Assembly: GCF_033958435.1 (NCBI RefSeq)
Contig: NC_134138.1
Location: 183,762,798 to 183,826,797, forward strand
Reading direction: 5' to 3'
Source: Carettochelys insculpta
Taxonomy: Eukaryota > Chordata > Testudines > Carettochelyidae
DNA length: 64,000 nt
The position numbers were made by a program, and so were the translations under genes. Shown here piece by piece: positions 26,501 through 39,400 of the stretch (within the stretch, counting starts at the first letter, position 1; each line of letters begins with the position of its first letter). A model generated the notes under the pieces. It did no database searches and had not been told where the DNA came from. It worked only from the letters and a program-made list of their open reading frames with translations.

Positions 26501-29500
26501 GTTATCTTTCTTAAGGTCGAATCCTTTTTTTCAACCCTAGATATTTTCTCTTTTTACCTTCAATGGGATATTATGGCAGAGAGTTCCAACAGGTTAATTA
26601 TGTGTTGTAGGAAAAACATTTCTTTTAATCAGTTTTAGACATATGGGCCTTTTCACAGAATGTCCCTTTGTTCTTCTTTTATGAAAACGGGTAAGTAGGA
26701 CGGCCTGATTTACCATTCTTTATTGTGTATCCTTCTATATTGCATCCCCAATTCTTTTTCTCTTCTCTACACTAAAACAGCCTCATCTTCCACACTCCCA
26801 TGGAACTCTTCCATACCCCTCTTCATTTTCATTACTCAACTCCAAACCAAAACCATTCTGTTTCTACTAGATGTGTTGGGTTGTTTTGGATGGAGTGATA
26901 AGACCTGAACATATAGTCCATTTGTATTTGCTTTTTGGTTACTCTGACACACTGAACAGAAGTCAGTGCATTTGAGTCAGGAAATATTGGGTGACAATCT
27001 ATGGTGTACATTAGTCAAAAGGTCAGACTAGTTACTAAGGGTCCCTTTTGATGTTAAAAATGTATTAGTAATTGCATAACTTACCCCAATCTTTTTCCTG
27101 TGTGGCAACAGTTAATTTTGAACCAAAACAATTTATATGAAAAATTCAATTATTCTCTTCAATGTGTATTACATTTGTAAATATTGGGTTTCATCTGCCT
27201 CTCTGCTGCCCATTCACCCAATTTCGTTAGGTCCATCTGGAGTTTCTCATAGGCCTTTCTTGTCTTGACTAACTTAAATTATTTTGAATTATCTGCAAAT
27301 TAAACCATTGCACTGCTCTCTTTATCAAACCATTACATGTTGGACCTAGTGTAGCCTTTTGGTATGTTTAGATTGTATTTTTCTATTTTTTGTTTCTGGT
27401 TCTCTTAACGAGAGGTAATACCTTACCTTTCAACCTTCACCTATTTATTTTCCTAAACAGTCCCATGATAATCTTTGGGCTTTCAAAATTTTGACAGACC
27501 AAATGAATTATGCTCTCCGTTTCTCCTTTAACCACTATTTTACTGACACTCTCAAAGATTATAATTGATTAGAGAGGAACGATTTCCCTTCCCAAAAACT
27601 GTGCTGAGTTTTCTGATCACATCAAGTGCCTTGAGGTGTCATTAGCTTTTCTTTCAGCCAATTTACTTGGCCCTCAAGAGTAAGGCTCACTAGACTGTAA
27701 TACCTAACATCAGTTTTAAAAAATAGACACTATGTTTGCTCCCTCCACTACTGCCATTTAATTCACCCTCCACATAAGACCAAAGCTGATCAGCAAAAGC
27801 CAAGGTCTTTTGCCCATGGAACTGTTCATTTTATTCCTTTAACCACATTGGAAACCAGCTGCAAGGTGTGATGAATAAACACACCACTCCATTGGGTACT
27901 ACAGCATTCCTATTTGACCCAATGTGGCATGAAGATGCTGTCAGAAAGGACCAAAACACACACATGCTGCGCATGTGCACACACACAAGTGCAACCTGCC
28001 AAGTCCTCTGCCAATTGCCTTTGTAGAAGAACAAATTCCTTTCTGACTCTCTCAACAGGCAAATGCCTACACCTATCACATCTGCCAGGCTGGATTTTCC
28101 TCCCTGGCTTACAGGAAGGGCCGCTGGACTACAGACACAAGAGGCTCTGCCTGGCCCTGGTACTTGGCTAAATCCTGGGATCTGAGGAATTCTTGCCAAT
28201 CATTACCAATCTCCCAAATTGGCCACTAAGGCAGGAAAGAAGCTATTTATGTGTCCCTTGCCAAGTGTCTCCCTTACCTCACTACTGGGAGATTCCCTTA
28301 CACTGCCAATTACCTCATCTCTCCCCATCCATTGATATGGGCAGGTGGCATTCACGGTATGCTTAAGTAACATACATACTGAGGATTTTAAGTTTATCCC
28401 TTACAACTTTACAGTGTTTTTTCACTCACTTCCTCAGATTAAAAAAAATCCTCATTCTAAAGTGTAATGCCATCATGCTAGTTTTGGTGCAATCCCAGTT
28501 ACAGACATCTTCAACTAAAGACCAGAAAAACACTGTTTATACAGTTGCTCAGTTTTAAATATATGTTGCTTGAACCAACTTCAGTACTTTAATTAGGACT
28601 AAATCAAGAGTAGTTTATCCGCTCGTGTGTTCCTAAACAAACTGTTTCAAAAAAATCATTGTAGGTGTCAAGGAATCCCTTGTCTAAATATTGCCCTCTA
28701 GTGAAAATTGCTTTACTGTGTGAGTAAAGTCGCCCCTTATTATCGTACTTGATTCTGTTACCTCTTAAATCTCCCAGTCGCTGCTGCCCTGTAGTCTGCC
28801 TCCATAGAAAAAGAGCGAGAACTTCACATAAGAGCTATACAAATTAGCATCTGCTGCCGATCTGGCCCTACATGGTTATCCAGGAGTAACAAGACCACTA
28901 AAATAAAGCCTCAGCACTCCAAGTCACATACCACGGTGGTTCTCAATCAGTGGTACGTGTACCCCTGAGGGTTCTCAGAGCTCTTCCAGAGGGTATGTTA
29001 CCTCAGTGTTTCTCAACCTTTCCATTAACAAAAAATTGGACTTATTTTATGTTCATTTAAATTTTGTGTCTGAAAATTGTAGGTATCGGGGTACTTGTAA
29101 TTATTTTAAAAGGGGATCTTTACAAAATAAAGGTTGCGAAACACTGACATTCCACTTCATAAACTAGTATCTTCTGATAAAGATGGAGCTATAAACTGGC
29201 TCTAACGTGAAGCAATTCCACACATTCTACCACAGCTAGCAAAAGAACTGGAAGATTCTAAGAACACTTTTCCCTAGTGTTACCCCAATCGCCCAAAGAT
29301 TATCATGGCTGCGGTTTTTTGTTTGTTTTTTGTCTTTCTGTTTTGAAAATATTAGAGCCAAAACATGACATCCATTAAAATTATATGGTAACATATGATA
29401 TGGACCAGTTATACTTTTTTGGACTACAAGAGGATGTGTTAGAATACAATAATTGTTCGCCTTTCGCACGAGCTAAACAACATTTCGGTTTACAAAAAGA

Positions 29501-32500
29501 CTGAGTGAAAAACTAGTTAGCATATTATGAAATAATTTGAATTGTCAGTATCTAGAGGTTGTAGGAGATTTAGCAAGTATTGCTGGTAGTGAAATGAATA
29601 CCATATTTAGAAATCTAGTAATCTTAAAGAATCTCTAGGTCAAAAACAAAAAGTTGTGGATGTTTCAGTTACATCGCCCTAAGCGCTTTGCTTATAAGTT
29701 GTATCTGTTTTCCATCATTCTTTAATCTATTTTTCTGTCTATTCAGGCCACAATTTTGCCAATAATTATGCATATGAATAACTTTCTATCATGTGAGCAG
29801 TGTCACACTCTGTAAGGTAACTATTATACGTACCTATAGGCAGGATCAGAGCCTTAAACTGAAAGCAGTTTCAAGCAGAGCGCGCATTTTCCTATATGGC
29901 CGCACGGTACTTAGTACAACTTATCTCCAACTATAATACAAATAAATAAATCCTAGCTGTCACCATACTAGCATTTCCCAGAAGTATCCATTGAGCTATG
30001 GTCACTAAAGAGGAGGAGACTTGAAAGAGACCTCATGCTGCCTCTAAAACAGCAGAGAAAATACCTGTAGATGATACATTGAATGTATCCAGCCTTTCTT
30101 GAACAAGAATAATGGGAATACAAAAAATAAGGAAAGCTACAGTTTCAAACCAACTTTACACAGGAGAAAAGGAAGCACTATTCAGCCAAAAAAAAAATCA
30201 AAAATATAACAAACATTTTTAAAACAAATTAATAGCCAGGTAATTACAGGAAGAATAATTTCTATCATTCAAAAATCAAACAAACTCTCATGCAACACTA
30301 GCAGGTTTTCTCCCATACACTTCTGAGTAGTAGTAATAATAATAATAAATCCCAGCACTTTGATTTGGAATTAATACTTAGTGGTGTTGTCCTTTTAAAC
30401 ACTGCCCCCTACTGTTCAGTAAGCAGCCCTAATTAATTTTCTCATAACAAAGTGCTAAACAAGACCATACCAAGAGCAAATGGTCACCAGCACATACACA
30501 GTTTACTTTTAGTGGACAGTTTTCATAAACTTCAACAAACCTCAACCACAGAGCTGTCAGAATATATTAGCCTTAGAACTGGTTTACAGTTATTCTCATT
30601 AGCAATGAAGCCAACTTGTGAGTGAGAACAGACAATCTGGGGCTCAAGAAGGCTCAGAAAACAGCAAGAATGTTGGGAAATATCACAAAGATTCCAGCAG
30701 CAAAAAAAACAGCCAGTGCAACGCTACACAGATTGAATGAGAATGGTTTAAATAAGAAGCTCAATTTGCTGATCAAGAGCTCCAAAATTCTAAAAAGGAG
30801 CTAGCATTTGGCTAAACTGCTCACCTAAATTTGGCTAAACTGCTCACCTATACATGACTGGTTTTCTGATAAACTACTTGTCTCATAAACAATTAACAAT
30901 TGCTACTTGAAGCAGAATAATCCAAAGTTTAAAGAGAGGCAGTACCAAAGCATTATATTTCTTCTGTGTAAAACACTGCATTAACCAAAAATCTAGTTAC
31001 AATACAATGCTTCTCATTAGAGTTGCACTTTCATATCGCCTGGCTTGTCAGTATTATCACCGTGTGTGTTTTCTTCATGTTTCTACTGTCCCAGGGCCAA
31101 ATAAGGTGACTCTTGTGGTAAGCTCTATACCAGCTTGGGAATAATATTGCAACCAACCATTTTACAAATAACTCTGAACACATTTTAAAAATATTTAATT
31201 GATTTCACTGATCAATATTTGCAATACTGGGAAAACAACCAGTACTGCAGCCACTCAGCAAGGACAAGCGATTCCTATGCCCAGTTGGTATGATTTTTAA
31301 TAAATAATGTTGTATAGCAGCAGCCTACAAGAAATTCTGTAAAACTAGCACAAAACTTCTGACTGAACAAACCACTATACATACCTAGTAATGTAAATTA
31401 TAATGTAAATTATACGTGTTAAATGAATCAGGACCTGAGTCTGCAAAACTTCAGGCAGCTTTACTCAGATGGCTGCTCTCACTGATTTCAACGGGACCAT
31501 CCAAAAGGGTAATGTTACATGTGAGTTTAAGTAATTGTACTTTTCAGAGCTTCTTATGAAACACACTCTGCCACCACTAGCTTTTTAGTAACACTTTTTT
31601 TTTTTTTTTTATAATCGAAGCTTGTACATGTCGGGGGTGCAGGATCACAAAAGCATACAAACAAAAGACACAAGAAGGTCGTTCACTAGGGACAAAACCC
31701 TACCGAAAACAATCCCTAAACAACTGTATACCAAACTCTTAAATAGAAATGCTTTTTTTCCCCTGTAATACAGATAAGACTTTGGTCCCTTGTTTATATG
31801 AAGAGACAAACCAGTTACAGAAGCATAACACTTCCTTAGGTTTGGGTTTCTAATCAATGACCCAGATGAATACAGCAATAGATTGAAGAAACTTTTTCAG
31901 AATAGTTTACATTCTGAGGTGCTTATTCTACAACAATTCAGTTATAAGTCTGACTGATGGTTTCTGTAAGACATTAAATTGACCAATAGACATCACTGGC
32001 TTTAAGGTAAGAATAAAAATAGTTATCTTAAAGAGCGTATAACCCCAAAGCTTCTCCATTGTGAATTTTCCCACTTTAGACTAATTTATATGCATCCATT
32101 TCTTGTTGATTTCATGTAGCCAGCTCAGTTTCACTCTACAACCACTTCCAAACAATCAAGGCTCCTTACCCCATCTCAGCTATCAATAAACGCAGAACAT
32201 TTCAAGTAATACAAAATTTACTATGCAGTCCCAAGAGCACAATCTCACACCTATCTCTAAAGGGAGAGGATACGAGACAAAAAGACATAGTGGGATACCC
32301 TGATTTGAAATGTGAAAATATATGTGAATAAACCTCTTGGTGTATCCGTATGACCCCCACCACTAAAATTTTGAAAACAGACATTGCAAATCTGTTGTGG
32401 ACAATATACAGAGAGAAACCAAGAGTGAAACACTGGTCCCATTGACTAGGAACCTTGCCATAAACTTCAGTGAGGCCAGGATTTCATTCCAATTTAGTAA

Positions 32501-33389
32501 CAAACAGATTATTTATCACCGTCATCATCATGGACAAATCCATGCTAGCAAAACACTGAATGAGGGACCTGTGATTCCAGTATCTCTTGAACATTAGTAG
32601 TATCTTCACAGTTATTGTGAGGCCTGAAATCAAAGGGTCTGACAGAAACCATGAAATAACATTAGCCCCTCCTTTGGAAAAGTGACATCTAAACGAAGTA
32701 CAGGATTCAACTGATTACAAAAAGAGAAAAAGCTTCCAACAAATCAAGAAGTGATCAAATTGGGAGACAAAAAGTGCTGCCAGAATGCAATGACTAGGGC
32801 AAGTAAAATAGCTGGAGTACCATGTCTTGTGGTCAAGTTATTCAGACATCAGAGAGCCCATACTTGCTTGGCCTTTAAAAATATAAGTATCAGTGCAATA
32901 TTGGAAAAATCCAAAACTGGGGCACTATTGTGACATCCCTGAAGTATTTATGGTCATGAAGCAGTCACACCAAAGGCTGAAATACACTTTGGTTTAAAAA
33001 TGAACATTAGTGTCAGCACTGTCAGCTTCTGACTCCACAGGAGTGTAAAGACATTTCACTGGAGAATAATCATAACTTACTTTCTGAACTAGTTTGTAAT
33101 TAACCAGTGTTATTAATGTTTACTCTGAACACAAGAAAAGCACTGATAAGTCTCTACAATCAGGTGACTTCTGTCTTTACTCCAAACCCTGCCCATGCCC
33201 CAAATGGTCATTTCATTGGATTGACCCAATAAAACACAAGCTAACTCTACTCAGTGTAAAATAAATAAATAAATAAAGTCAAGCATTCTGAGAGATTAAA
33301 TGAAAAGTGGAAGCATTCATGAGTCTCAAAAGAAAATTTTAGACATCGGAACATTATATGAAAAACCAGAACTGGAATACACATGTTAT

Positions 33390-33429
<40 letters not shown>

Positions 33430-36400
33430 CACTTTGCACTGCATGTTCATAAGCTTAGTTTTAAGGGTGCTGAGTATCCACCTCTCCCATTGAAGTCTGT
33501 GCAATACTTGTCACTTCAGCCTCCCTCTTTAAATTAATGTAGATACACTTTCTAAAATAGAAGAATTTACTCCATACACAGAGTACATTATTTCCCCATA
33601 TCCATGCCCTCATTATTTGAATACCATATTTCTTTAAGCCGGGACCCCATACTTGATATATATGAAGCTGAAAATTATGTTTCTAATTATATTAGTGCAT
33701 AGATGTGAACAAAATTCTTCATATGTGAACAATTAATTTCAACAGTGGGAAAACTCAAATATGGTTCAACATGTTTGTGATTATTTTTCATTCTGGACTG
33801 AATTCAGTTGTTAAAAGTGAATTTCAAACAGTATTTTTTAAAAATTATTTATTGAAAATACCAATTTAAGATTAAAATGGGGGAATTTCTACCATAGCTC
33901 TAACCATCACTGTATGTATCCAATGTTGACCATGTCATTTTAGGCCTATCTTTTAATGTACCACCTTTTAATACTGCAAAAAAAATTAATTATACTGCTG
34001 GCACCTACATCCTACAAACACATTTAATTTAATGCACGTGAGCAATCACCCAGAAATACTGAACTACTCACATAAATCAAGGTAAGTACACACAAAAATG
34101 TTTGCAGGATCAGCCTAGAATGGTGTATCTGCATGTCAAACAATTAATACATCAAGAATTATATCTAAGACGCTTCCGTTTACAAAGTCCAGTTCATGCT
34201 ATAAAAATCACCATAAAAGCTACGCTTTATCAAACTGAAGTCCAAGGTCAAATCAAAGTAGTAAATACCTCTCTTCTCAAACCCAAACACACGCCAGAAG
34301 ACTGTGAAAAATGTAAAATCTCATGGTTCAGGAATTAAATAAATTCCTAACTCCTTACTATAAAAATAAGAGTTTTATGCAGAAATGCAGGACAGGCTAT
34401 TATTCCACATCTGATTAACGTGGGATTTCTTGAATCTCCTTCCTCCCCTGTCCCATCTTTCGCCCTTCCCTGCCGCCCCCAGCCCCCCAGTACTTCCACT
34501 GCCAGAAGACTTGATGGACCACTACAGCAGCACCACCTGTATTAAGCAAGTTATCATAAAGTGGTGTGTATGGTTGCCAACTGCTATCTCCCCTATGTCT
34601 GCTTTACAGATACACGAAAAAGTCAGTTTCCAGTTTCTGAGTGAGCACAAATGAAAAGGGAATTTTTTTAAATAAAACTGCTTGCCTTCTGTTGCAGAAC
34701 TTTGGGAAGAATAAATGTAATTACAAGCCTTCAAACACATATGCAAAGTTAAAATACCTGTTATTGAACAGTACACGATGTGAGGAACAATCTTGTTAAT
34801 GTCTTCATACCCCAGGCCCATTTCAGCCAGTTTCCCAGGGACATAGTTTTCCACAAAAACATCAGACACAGCTGCAAGCTGAAAAGAAAGACAGAGATGA
34901 GTCAGACTTCTTAATCAACTTCTAAAAGTTCAACAAGTTCCCCACATAACTTAATTTAAAATTTCAGTAAACAAGATAGTTTCTGGCTTTCCTACAGTAC
35001 AGAAGTCACAAGGTAATTGTAACTGGCTTAAATAACATTTTTATTCTTGACAAATGGCTTCTCTACTCTGATCAGTTACATACTAGAAGTATTGCATGGA
35101 TTCACTATTAAATTTTTTAATGTGCCATGGGTGTTGTTATATGGTGTAAACAAGGCAATTTGCCAAGAGCTGTCTATGTTTAGCGGGACAAATATGAACA
35201 TTATATTTCTTTCCTAATTTTGGGAATAAGCAGGGAGAAGAGGAAGAACCCTTCATCCACTGCTCTGTTTTCCCCCTGTGGCCAAAATGGATACTTTTGG
35301 CAACAGTGATTTTAATTTTCAAGCTATCATTTTCACATTTTAATGCATTTCATGGCCCTGGTTCTACTTTTTCCACATATAACTATCTGATCACTTTACA
35401 TGAAAATCCTGAAGGCAGTTTCAGGATTAAAATATCCAGCTCTGGACTCTGACTTTCTGTATCACAGCAGAAATGACAATGCTTATAAACAATGTGATAA
35501 GATGCAGCTGCTCTCTAAACCTGGAAAACTCCAGGTCAGTGAACTGTTTCTCAACACAGCAAACAAAACATTAAACTGCTTTCTCAGGTGTATCGGTTCC
35601 TTATGCTCTACAGCTAATGCTTTTAACCTGGATATAGTCTTCAAAAGCTTTTGTAGTTTGGGTCCTGTCAAAAAAGGCAACTTTAAGATACAGATACCCT
35701 TTTTACTTTCATCTGTTCTGCGCTGCATCTAACAAGGGTGGAACAAATGGGACACTAATCATGAGCACAGGACAACCAGGGGTGCAGCTCCAGTTAGTTG
35801 CAAGGGCCACTCCCTGCTCCAGATTGTCTGTGATGGCCTCTGCCCTGGCCTGGGTGGACAGCTTCTGGGACCTAAAGAGTTATCTAGGGCTGGGCTTCCC
35901 TGTTCTGTGCTGCTGACACCTCCATGTGCATCAGGAGCCTGGGCTGAGCCACAGCTACTCCCTGCTGCGTATGTACAGACAGCATGGGAGGAGAAAGCCC
36001 ATCCCCATCATTCTGCTGAGCTCAGTCGGGGGCTGGAGCCATCTCTGGAGCCTGCAGGTGAGGAGGGAAGAATCTTGGGCAAAGGCTGGGCTTGGCAGTG
36101 GCACCATCTAATGTAATGCAGGACAGATAGGTGGAAGCAGGCTTGGAGAACCAGAGAGCACTGAGGGGGAAACTCAGAAGGGAGTAGGAGGAGGAGAACA
36201 GGGATCAGGAGATAGGAGGCAGCCTTGGGGCTGCAGGTGCTAGAGGGAGGCTGCTGGAACTCACAGGAATCAGATGGGGGGAAGAATAATGGGGTTCAGG
36301 GGAACAGACTTGGAATAGTGGGAGACTGAAGTGGGGGGATAAAGGGAAGCAATGAGGGGTGTGGGGGAGGGTCTGTAAGAGGCTGGAGGGAGAATAAGGG

Positions 36401-39400
36401 AGCAGGCACAGCCTGGCTGGGAGGGGAGGGTGAGGGTGAGAGACACACAGGTAACTCCACCATCCCATGGGGCAGGGGAGAAGCAGGGATGTGGAAGAGG
36501 GCAGGATGGAGGAACGGGGATGCAGGGGGCCATGGGGCTGTGCAGAGCTGGAAAGGGGCTGTGGAACTCACAGGACTCAGGGGACACATAAACAGGGCTT
36601 TTTTTCTGCCGGAACACCACAGAACAGTGTTCCAGCACCCTTTTTTCCCCCAGCACTGCCATTTTGGAAGGCAGCTGGGCTATGCTCCCTGTTTAGAGTA
36701 ACGGGGGGTGGGTGGCAAAATGTGGTTCAGTAACCCACACAGATGGTGTGCCCCTCCCCCCGCCGCACCACTCATGCACTGTTCCTCCGGTCCCAGCATA
36801 GCTCCTGAGGCTCCACCCAGGAGCCATGTGGCTCCTGTGACCCAGCATGGTCCCTGAGGCCTGGTGTGGTGCTTGTGCAACTCTGGCAGCCCAGCATAGC
36901 TCTAGCTAGAGCAGTTCCTGCAGCACCAGGTCCGTAACTCGCCGCCATTCACTTGGGAGGAGGGGAGAGGGCTGGGGGTACCTGGCTCTGCAGAAGCAGG
37001 AGGGCATTCATACGTGAGGGGGTTGGGGGCGCCTGGCTCTGGGCGAGCCTGGCTTTGGGGGCAGGCCTGTGGTGAATGTGCAAGGATGACAACTACAAGT
37101 ACGGTGATCCTTGATTTACTATTGGACGCTACTGCTCCAAGGAGCCATTTGTGGCTCCCACCACTGCTGCTCTCTTCCAACTCCCTGCGTGCCACGCTGC
37201 AAGAGGACTCAATTTATTTGGTTTCTCAAATGGCAGGAGTGATCCGTCTGCTAAACCAATTTAATTGAGTCCTGTTCTTTCAGTGTGGCAGGGCACTGGG
37301 TGCTGCCCCTGCCATGCTCTTTGTTGGGGAGCTGGAGGACGGGGGAAGTGGTGCAGCTATGGTGAAGAGCAGACAGCGGCCCCAAGAAGGAGCGGTGGAA
37401 GGTGGCAGCACGCGGAACTCCTGGGTAAGGTAGGTGAATCCTGGTTTGCCAGGGGGTGGCAAGCCTGAGCAGTGGGGTGGGGTGGAGTGGGACGGGGCAG
37501 TTTGGGTTTTGAGTTCCAACCCCTTTTTCTTCCCCTAGAAAAAGAGCACTGCGCATAAATAATATTTTGCCCTGGGCACAAAAATACCTAGTTACAGCTC
37601 TTGTTCAGTGAGAGGGAGAAGGTGAAATTTCATATCAGTGAATACTTAAAAGATTATCTTGGATACTAAAATTCTAAAATTGATTGTTGCCAACTTGTCT
37701 ATGTATAAGTTGCATCAATTTATCTTAAATCAACGTAGTTAACTTGGTATAACTTTCATGTGTGGATATAAGATTTAGAATAAGATAATACTTTTATACA
37801 GCTATAGTTTATCTATGGATATTTCCCAACATCAATTAGACAGTAAGCCAAATTAAAAAGAATGCATCAGCATCCACACTGAATTGCAGCAAGAGAATCA
37901 GAACTGTTTGCTTTAAAAAAAGGAAAAAAAAGAAAAAACCCACACATTTATATTTAAACCACTACATTTATACATAGAGACGGCTCTAAAAGTCTGAATT
38001 CATACCTTTTATTTCAGTGTCTGTTTCCATGTAAATTAATCTTTTATTGCACAATATAGGAAATATCATCTATGTAAGTATTATACAGTTATATAAAATG
38101 TGTGATCCAAAGCCTACCGAAATTGATTGAAAGATTCTTCTTGATGTTAATGAATTTTGAATCAGAGCCTACATCATATCTTTGTTCATCTCCACAAATG
38201 GGAAGTTATATCTGGACATATTTATAGATGATTAGGTCATGTGAACAAAGTTAATTATGAACCTTTGGAGAAGCAGGCTTATAACCAAGAATACGGTGAT
38301 GGTCATTTTAAGGAATTTGAGAAACAATCCACTGAAACATACACATATACACATACATTAATTAAGCACAGGTTTTGTGCAAAAGTGAACTGTTTTAGAT
38401 TATTTCAAGTTGACCAGAGTCATACTTCCTGGAGCTATCATGTATCTGGCTGATTACTATGCATAGTACATTGGAACAGTTTCCATAAACCAATGTCATC
38501 ATATCAGCAATCACAACCATTATTGTTCTAGCATGTAGGCTGTTTTCTGTATCTAAGGCCAAAGAAGAAGACAAGCCAGCAAACATTTAACGGGGCATAT
38601 AGAAACTGATTCTGATTCAGACAAAGCATGCAACTGATGAATGATTGAATTGGCTGCAAGGAAGAGACATTAACAACATCCACAGATATTCTGTAAGTTC
38701 AACATAAGGTAAAAGGGTATGTTAATGTCACGGATTATACTTAAAGGACACTATCAAGGAAATATGGGACTACAACATGACTGGCTTAAAATCATTATAG
38801 CTTTCTGAGGAATCTCCAGATTTTTAATAAATACTGAATTTTATTGGTGGTGGGCTGATTGTTCTTTAATTTACCATTCCACTGCTGAGAAATTAAATAC
38901 ACACTATTTCACGGAAGCTATAAAAAAAGAGTGTGACTGCCACTGGAAGAATCCTGTTTCTCAGAAACTGAACAAAGGATCCCCAGAGCTAGCACCATTG
39001 TCAGCACTAGCCTGGGAGTAGGTGGGACCATAGCCCTCCAATCTCTCTGCAAAAGCTAGCTGAGCCATTTTGTTAAGATGAGGAGCACACTCGGAACATT
39101 CTCGCAGGGTACCTTCTCTGTTGAATTAACTCAGGCTCTTGCCCCAACCTCTTCTTGTCTACACAGAAACACACCTCACCAACATTTGGTTGTACTTGAA
39201 AACACAGGCTGGCTGGCCTAGCTGGAGATACAGGCTAGAGCTCAGGTACCATGTTCGCTTTGTAGTGAAGAGGTCAGCTAAATCCTTCAATTGCTGATAG
39301 CCCTCCAATGCTTTCCCACAAATTTCTGCCTCACTCACCCCTAAGTATCTAGAAGAAGAGACAAATTATCCCACAAGTAACAGAGGAAAGAATCAGAACC

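Noticed and set aside
33395..33429. Replication origin or regulatory AT tract
   Set aside because: A plain TA/CA microsatellite with no further support.
34522..34869. 115-residue minus-strand frame taken as a gene in its own right
   Set aside because: Only its first part is SUGCT exon; after the GTATTT donor the frame is intron read-through.
36270..36662. 130-residue minus-strand Pro/Ser-rich frame
   Set aside because: Product of the purine bias of the region (pyrimidine codons on the other strand) with several overlapping frames.
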